A DNA stretch of 53,899 nucleotides from CAMBRF01 sp964404035 (GTDB lineage: Bacteria; Verrucomicrobiota; Kiritimatiellia; CAIKKV01; CAITUY01): the NCBI GenBank assembly GCA_964404035.1, contig CAYOIT010000007.1, positions 1-53,899 on the forward strand, read 5' to 3'. This document shows positions 49,801-53,899 of the stretch, piece after piece. Position 1 is the first letter of the stretch. Each line of letters opens with the position of its first letter. The position numbers and the translations under genes were made by a program. The notes under the pieces were generated by a model. The model made no database searches, had not been told where the DNA came from, and was given only the letters and a program-made list of their open reading frames with translations.

Positions 49801-51009
49801 GAACTCCGGATAATCGGGCCTGCCGAACTGGAGCAGCATTTGCGCCCTGACGTTGGAGCCCAGGTAGTCGCCGATGAACAGGTTGTCCCAGGTCAACGGC
49901 CGCATCCAGAACTCGAGGGTCCCGGCTTCCATGGGGAAGAGGCCGCTGCCGTCCAGGCGGAAGCCGTCCTTCCTGGCGTTGGACAGATCATAGGCCTGGC
50001 CGCGGATGCCGGGGCGGAACGCGCCGGGGTTGGCCTTGCCCGAAGCCTTGAGTCCGGTGAACACCTCCGGAGTGAGGGTGCCGTCGAAACTGCAGGCGAT
50101 GAGCGGCTTGTCCAGGAGCACGAAATAGGGAGGTCCGCTGGTAACGGGACGTGTCGCGGTGGCGTCCCGGAAGGAGTCGTGCTCGAGTTCATAGAACGGT
50201 CTGGCGCCGGAGGAGAGCCGGACCTCATCCAACAGGCCGGCGAATCCGTTCTTCAGCCCGGATTCCGCGCCCAGGAACAGGCGGGGCATCAGGGTTGCCG
50301 AGGGATTGCCGAGGGAGGCCGACAGCTCGCCCGGGGCGGAGACGGGAAGTCCGTCCACCAGCAGCTGGACCGCCCCGTTGAGGGGCCAGTTCAGGGCAAG
50401 GTGGGTCCACGTGTCAGACGGGATCGGGCGCGAATGGCGGAACGAGCGGCCGGCCGGACCTTCGGCGAGGCACGTGCCATCGGCGTCACGCACGATCTTG
50501 AGCACCGAGCCGCCCGCGAGTCCGGGCAGATCCACCAGGGTGGCGTGCCCCGCATCGCGAGCTGGCTTGACCCAGAAGTCAACGGTCAGCGTCCGATCGG
50601 TTCCGAAGGCTTTGCCCCAGACCACCGGCCCGATCTCCAGGGCGCCTTTCCCCGAGAGTTGGAGGCCGCCGCCGAAGCGTCCTGTCGGGGTAGGCGCGGT
50701 ATCACCCAGCAGTTTCGGCTTGATCGAGTCCTGCACCGGCCCGGCGGCCAGCATCAGATCGGACATACCCGAGGCGTCGGTCTCGTCCAGTTTGCCCAAG
50801 GTGGTGTCGATGGCCTCGGTGTCGTTATCGAACGACATCAGGCAGATGGTGATCGTGTCGCGCACGGGTTTGTCGGCCCAGAACGCCTTGCCGAGAATGA
50901 GGGGTGCCTTGGCGGGCGGCGGCTGGGCGGATGCCACGGGCAGAGCGCCGAGCAGGATGACAGCGAGGGTGACAGGGAGGGAGAGAAAAGGCAGTCTTCG
51001 TGTAATCAT
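46861..51009 (-). CDS. Large secreted protein with two LamG-like domains and a glycosidase-like C-terminal region
   Basis: This 1382-residue protein has a signal peptide (LPVTLAVILLGALPVASA, cleavage before Gln30). LamG-like sandwich domains lie at about 95-240 (LTVDFWVKPARDAGHATLV) and 330-510 (GTLEFWMRPLTWDN, then WRIYGRAYSSEEAANAYARW). After a beta-rich region come TIM-barrel-like segments: DGIYIDDMSLGANAVPFG, a GFRRFLKRVHTLF helix and NGEDRDIYYPAQHTYPQAW. The acidic pair in DGIYIDDM resembles a glycosidase active site; I believe this is the DUF6067 type, common in PVC bacteria. ATG at 51009 is preceded by GAAGGAAC; the 153-residue extension upstream overlaps hrpB and is not real. A REPIN-like pair (49226-49296) is read through at about residues 572-595. 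Confidence 0.82.
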   Translation of the reverse strand: MITRRLPFLSLPVTLAVILLGALPVASAQPPPAKAPLILGKAFWADKPVRDTITICLMSFDNDTEAIDTTLGKLDETDASGMSDLMLAAGPVQDSIKPKLLGDTAPTPTGRFGGGLQLSGKGALEIGPVVWGKAFGTDRTLTVDFWVKPARDAGHATLVDLPGLAGGSVLKIVRDADGTCLAEGPAGRSFRHSRPIPSDTWTHLALNWPLNGAVQLLVDGLPVSAPGELSASLGNPSATLMPRLFLGAESGLKNGFAGLLDEVRLSSGARPFYELEHDSFRDATATRPVTSGPPYFVLLDKPLIACSFDGTLTPEVFTGLKASGKANPGAFRPGIRGQAYDLSNARKDGFRLDGSGLFPMEAGTLEFWMRPLTWDNLFIGDYLGSNVRAQMLLQFGRPDYPEFRALRAVQLRQGRGLQESAADAGFLPIHPGVWTHVLCTWSPGRKMIYLNGKPQPGNEIMLNSNYLYDQPDWDKYVKSGGLTTNPSLYGWSLIPSATLIDEWRIYGRAYSSEEAANAYARWFPDAATRLAALPPIRVTPAYDYNARRLELKCTCLPVNEVDPASVHIILTGRAGSTLPATTSNSAVGKVLSTLPPTDKPEIIFDGTLTLDASYGASTSITRNLPFGDYRIEVTSFAKDGKPLTSKTIPYSRTQPVWWQNTLGKERTVPTPWTPIQATDDQLSVWGRTVTLAPGGLPAQIAAVGTNMLAAPLRLHGTAGGKDIVFQGEPVAMGPKADDERQWTGHLKAGALTADVKGSLEYDGMMTFAVTLSPAQSERDAPPLERLVLDVPFRPEVGSELIVNGGGNNFRGAWEVRFIPPGEGRVWDSLTSKPSLQKAVARGSFCPVVWIGDDDRGLCFFGENDKGWTPVTNAPAQEIRRENGAVVYRMNIIAEPVVLTKPRTFTFILHPTPTKPLPAGWRAYNRSGVNGHFANLEGIDACISPTLTAPSNSPTHLGMTFVMEPPSWEDARFNGEVLRERAGKGNPRLFYINYSWPKLGPSMAEYSGNLWSRGRMLWTREVEDYMTWIINEYIKRDIIDGIYIDDMSLGANAVPFGTAYALEEGTMQPGFNTLGFRRFLKRVHTLFLQAGKPPMIIPHMTYCFEIPALSFADACVNGEDRDIYYPAQHTYPQAWGRDELRIQGSSAKWGFITLWKNCINAEKVKPGPDLPRWNYLQGRALYALLTPSDLGVMWGNNQRSVIEPSLAAFAMGAPDLRFLPPWKCTGLIDVREARLPSADQPGGPDKPGQTNVIATCVYVWKDRALMMVSNLGSNEQVVTVSATPASLFPGTQSVTFKEADAALAAPVIPVASRDDIKKASQNMGIDLNNPDGQVDLTSPEDLLSGKKPAQKAAERLVLKQNGPTVTVLIRPYDFRLVEISPAK
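49226..49296. repeat. Inverted pair of REP-like palindromes inside a coding sequence
   Basis: The left arm (49226-49252) is GGTAGGGTCGATAGTACCTT then GCCCACC; the right arm (49267-49296) reads GGTGGCCGGCAAGG then TACTGCCGGCCCTACC. The reverse complement of the right arm matches the left at 20 of 23 leading positions plus CACC, differing by a 3-base (one codon) gain. Inside the right arm GGCCGGCA-AGGTAC-TGCCGGCC is a perfect 8-bp hairpin. A 14-nt spacer lies between. The large protein is encoded straight through this stretch, both arms giving STLP. Confidence 0.8.
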
Positions 51010-51132
51010 CGATGTTCCTTCATGCACGTGCACTTTTGTAGAGGCTACCACTCCGCGGGTCCCCATAGAAAGCATATCCTGCGGCGACGGGATGGACGGT
51101 GTGGTCGTGGCTCCGAATCTGATGAATAGGGT

Positions 51133-51159
51133 TTGACGCCGAGGCATGGGCCGTATACA
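51133..51159 (+). promoter_or_regulatory. Weak candidate promoter for hrpB
   Basis: TTGACG (51133-51138) and TATACA (51154-51159) are spaced 15 bp, shorter than optimal. Transcription would start only a few bases before the ATG at 51171, so the mRNA would be nearly leaderless, consistent with no Shine-Dalgarno there. In the same 161-bp divergent gap TGCACGTGCA (51023-51032) is a perfect palindrome close to the start of the secreted protein gene; it may be an operator. Confidence 0.3.
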
Positions 51160-51170
51160 GCTCATGCCCC

Positions 51171-53720
51171 ATGGATCCGAGAACACTGCCCATCTACGAG
51201 ATCGAGAACGAACTGGTGAACGCCGCCCGCGGGGGCGGCCGCCGGATCGTGCTGCAAGCCCCGACCGGGTCCGGCAAGTCCACGCAAGTGCCACAGATGC
51301 TGCTCGACCACGGGCTGGTGCCGTCGGGAAAGACAGTGGTGATCCTGCAACCGCGGCGGCTGGCGGCACGGTTGCTCGCCGCCCGCGTGGCGGAGGAGCG
51401 GCGGGTGGCGCTGGGTGGCGAAGTCGGCTACCAGATCCGGTTCGAGGACCGCACCGGTTCGGGGACACGCGTGATCTATGCCACCGAAGGCATTCTGCTG
51501 CGGCGACTGATCAGCGACCCGACCCTCCCGGAGGCCGCCGTACTCATCTTCGACGAGTTTCACGAGCGGCACCTGTTCGGCGACATCACCCTTGCCCGCG
51601 CCCTGCAGCTTCAGCAAACGTCACGCCCGGACCTGACGCTCGTGGTCATGTCGGCCACGCTCGACGGCGCTTCGGTGCGTAAGTATTTGGAGCCGTGCAC
51701 GCTGCTTCAGTCGGAAGGCCGGATGTTTCCGGTGCGGATGGAATACTTGCCGAAGCCTGTGGATATGGCCCGGACACCAGTGTGGGCGGTGGCGGCGTCG
51801 GCGACGGCGGACTTGATCGCGCGGGAGCCGGAGGGTGATGTGCTGGTGTTCATGCCTGGCGCCTACGAAATCCACCGGACCATTCAGGCCTTGGCGGGGG
51901 AGCCTGCCGCGCGTCACTGCGCGGTGATGCCGTTGCACGGCGAGCTGGCACCACGGGACCAGGATGCGGCGGTATCGCCCTGCGAACGGCGCAAGATCAT
52001 CGTGTCGACGAATGTGGCGGAAACGTCGCTGACCATTGCCGGGGTGCGATTGGTGGTCGATAGCGGGTTGGCGCGGGTGGCGCGGTTCGATCCCTATCGC
52101 GGGATAGACACGCTTTGGATCGAAAAGATCAGCCGGGCCTCCGCCGATCAGCGCACCGGTCGCGCCGGCCGGACGGCACCGGGGGTCTGCCTGCGGCTGT
52201 GGACCGATCGCGAGCAGGCCGAGCGGCCGTTGCGGGAGATTCCCGAGATCAAGCGGGTGGATCTGGCCGAGACCGTGCTGATGCTCAAGGCTGGCGGCTG
52301 TTCCGATGTGCGCGGGTTTCCCTGGTTCGAGGCGCCGGACAGCCGTTCGCTGGACCGGGCGGAAACGTTGCTGAAGGACCTCAATGCCATCGATGAGACC
52401 GGCGTGGAGGTGACCCCGACCGGCCTGCGCATGCTGGCGTTTCCCGTGCATCCCCGCTATGCGCGGATGCTCCTGGCGGCAGAACGGTATGGGCGGGTGC
52501 GGAGCATGGCGTTGATCGCCGCACTGACCCAGGAACGGAACCTCCTGCTCAAACGGATCGATTCCATGGTCGACGAACAACGCGAGCGGCAACTGGGCAC
52601 GGAAGAACAGTCCGATGTCTTCCTGCTGATGCGGGCCTGGAGCGAAGCCGAGGCGCATGACTACGATGTGGAGTACTGCCGCCGGCTGGGGATCCATGCC
52701 GCCACGGCCCGCCAGGCGGGGCGGCTCTATGAAACGTTCTGCCGGATCGCCTCGGGCGAGGGGCTGACGCTGGAGCGGGCTCCGGTGACGGACGACCGGG
52801 TGAGACGGTGCCTGCTGGCGGGTTTCGCGGACCAGGTGGCCCGTCGTTTGGATGGCGGGACCTTGCGGTGCGAGCTGGTGCATGGGCGACGCGGTGTTCT
52901 GGAGCGCGCGAGCGTGGTCCGGAAAAGCCCCTTTCTGGTGGTGGCCGAGGTCCGTGAGGTGGAGTCGGGGGGCGGGCGTGACATGGATGTGCTGCTTTCC
53001 CTGGCGACGGCGATCGAGCCGGAATGGTTGGAGGAACTGTTTGCCGGGGCCGTGCGCGAAGAACAACGCGTGCGTTTCGACGACAGCCGGCGAGTGGTGG
53101 CCGAGCGCGGACGCTATTATCACGACATGGTGCTTGAGGTGAAGCGCGGCGGGACGCCCAGCGAAGCCGATGCCGCGCGACTCCTGGCGGACGAAGTTCA
53201 GGCCGGACGCTGCACGCTGCGGTTATGGACCGAAGAGGTCGATCAGTGGATCCTCCGTGTCAACCGCCTGCGCCAATGGTGTCCCGACCTGGGGCTCCCG
53301 GAGATTATCGCCTCGGACCGGCGGCTGATGATCGAGGCGATCTGCCTGGGGGCCATGAGCGTCAAGGAGGTCAAGGAACGGCCGGTGTTTCCGGTCGTGA
53401 AATCGTGGCTCGACGGGCGACAGCAATCCCTGCTGGAACGGCACGCTCCGGAGCGCCTGGAGATGCCGGGCGGGCGGAAGGTGAAGCTGGCCTACACGGA
53501 GAATGCGCCGCCGTCCGTGGCAGTACGGATTCAGGACCTCTATGGGGTGCAGGATAGCCTGCGGATCGCGATGGGCCGGCAGGTGGTGGTGATTCAGGTT
53601 CTGGCCCCGAATCACAGGCCGGTCCAGGTCACGTCCGACCTGACGACGTTCTGGAAGGAAAGCTACCCGAAAGTGAAGAAAGAGCTGCAGCGGAAGTATC
53701 CGAAACACGAGTGGCGGTAG
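51171..53720 (+). CDS. hrpB: ATP-dependent helicase HrpB
   Basis: This 849-residue DEAH-box helicase has Walker A in LQAPTGSGKST (30-38), Walker B as DEFHERH, SAT motif (VVMSATLDG), and motif VI near ASADQRTGRAGRTAPG. An HA2-type domain follows, and the HrpB-specific C-terminal region ends in KVKKELQRKYPKHEWR. HrpB usually reads DEFHERS; His here is minor. It is an RNA helicase by family. No clear operon partner lies downstream. The start is ATG at 51171 because translation from there gives the first motif correctly spaced. Confidence 0.93.
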   Translation: MDPRTLPIYEIENELVNAARGGGRRIVLQAPTGSGKSTQVPQMLLDHGLVPSGKTVVILQPRRLAARLLAARVAEERRVALGGEVGYQIRFEDRTGSGTRVIYATEGILLRRLISDPTLPEAAVLIFDEFHERHLFGDITLARALQLQQTSRPDLTLVVMSATLDGASVRKYLEPCTLLQSEGRMFPVRMEYLPKPVDMARTPVWAVAASATADLIAREPEGDVLVFMPGAYEIHRTIQALAGEPAARHCAVMPLHGELAPRDQDAAVSPCERRKIIVSTNVAETSLTIAGVRLVVDSGLARVARFDPYRGIDTLWIEKISRASADQRTGRAGRTAPGVCLRLWTDREQAERPLREIPEIKRVDLAETVLMLKAGGCSDVRGFPWFEAPDSRSLDRAETLLKDLNAIDETGVEVTPTGLRMLAFPVHPRYARMLLAAERYGRVRSMALIAALTQERNLLLKRIDSMVDEQRERQLGTEEQSDVFLLMRAWSEAEAHDYDVEYCRRLGIHAATARQAGRLYETFCRIASGEGLTLERAPVTDDRVRRCLLAGFADQVARRLDGGTLRCELVHGRRGVLERASVVRKSPFLVVAEVREVESGGGRDMDVLLSLATAIEPEWLEELFAGAVREEQRVRFDDSRRVVAERGRYYHDMVLEVKRGGTPSEADAARLLADEVQAGRCTLRLWTEEVDQWILRVNRLRQWCPDLGLPEIIASDRRLMIEAICLGAMSVKEVKERPVFPVVKSWLDGRQQSLLERHAPERLEMPGGRKVKLAYTENAPPSVAVRIQDLYGVQDSLRIAMGRQVVVIQVLAPNHRPVQVTSDLTTFWKESYPKVKKELQRKYPKHEWR

Positions 53721-53899
53721 TGGGAATGGGGGCAGAAGTCAGTAGTCGGTGGTCAGAAGTCGGAAGTCGGAATCCTGACTGCCAGATGGGTGCGAAATAG
53801 ATTTGGAAACGGAGCCGTAATGGGTGACAATCCGCACGCCATGGGAGTCCCGGGCAGAGGATCGAGAATGACAGAGTCGGGTGCCAGACAACGGATTGA
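53721..53899. repeat. Intergenic tail with short AGTCGG-type repeats
   Basis: Bases 53732-53783 contain near-copies of AGAAGTCGG/AGTCGG in direct order and end with an inverted partner (GGCAG-AAGTCAG versus CCTGACTGCC). Bases 53784-53899 contain only a 26-codon frame from an ATG at 53820 ending with the last TGA, and a GGGTGCCAGAC motif, none of which I can assign. The window ends here. Confidence 0.45.

Noticed and set aside
49309..51129. 606-residue plus-strand frame opposite the LamG protein
   Set aside because: It is a shadow of the secreted protein, whose signal peptide and LamG motifs are on the minus strand.
53820..53899. Short frame at the window end that might start a transposase gene
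   Set aside because: It stops after 26 codons and has no similarity to RAYT or other transposases; evidence is insufficient.

Overview
The window (about 54 kb, high GC, densely coding, standard stop codons) looks like chromosome from a Gram-negative, heterotrophic bacterium. KdsD (LPS Kdo pathway), UppP, DapF, a lipoprotein with a clean lipobox and an OmpA-domain protein indicate a diderm envelope. The fused GldF-GldG transporter, LamG-containing secreted glycosidase-like protein, uroporphyrinogen-decarboxylase-family enzyme, fucose-isomerase-like protein and Gfo/TIM-barrel sugar enzymes suggest the PVC superphylum (Kiritimatiellota, Lentisphaerota or Verrucomicrobiota). That placement is inference; no rRNA or phylogenetic marker set is present.

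Layout. (1) 124-14374, all minus strand: a sugar catabolism and transport block. In transcription order it runs Gfo/Idh/MocA oxidoreductase, sugar isomerase/epimerase, GH4, GH1, fucose/arabinose-isomerase-like protein, AraB, AraD, TrmL, a UroD-family protein, a YejE-like permease with a large insertion, OppD and OppF. (2) 14621-23565, plus strand: ABC ATPase, GldF-GldG fusion, DUF4340-like protein, AsmA-like protein, MiaB, a membrane protein and a half-ferritin-sized protein, mostly coupled by ATGA overlaps. (3) tRNA-Leu(CAG), a tandem-domain PPK2 and an MgtC-type membrane protein. (4) 26052-32751, minus strand: PhoH with a PIN domain, M20 peptidase, RsmB-like methyltransferase, KdsD, UppP and a YdcF-like protein. 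(5) 33007-37862: a large hybrid histidine kinase and an overlapping REC-GGDEF protein. (6) 37863-38575: a repeat plus an apparent gene remnant. (7) 38576-43614: atpB-atpE-atpF-atpH running directly into a tail-specific protease and dapF, with no F1 alpha, gamma, beta or epsilon genes. (8) 43712-53720: exonuclease III, a small lipoprotein, an OmpA-domain protein with a long cytoplasmic region, a 1382-residue LamG/glycosidase-like secreted protein, and HrpB.

The strongest signal not explained by genes is a family of short palindromes that resemble REP sequences: a GTAG- or GTAC-type head next to a GC-rich hairpin whose stem bases change in compensating pairs. I find single copies at 11-37, 13324-13351 and 43638-43665, an inverted pair (REPIN-like) at 44981-45058, and a second inverted pair at 49226-49296 inside a coding sequence, apparently read through in frame. 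A second palindrome type occurs at 89-110 and 37870-37891, a 29-bp-arm hairpin at 7970-8041, and a short direct/inverted repeat patch at 53732-53783. No CRISPR array, insertion sequence, prophage or rRNA is evident.
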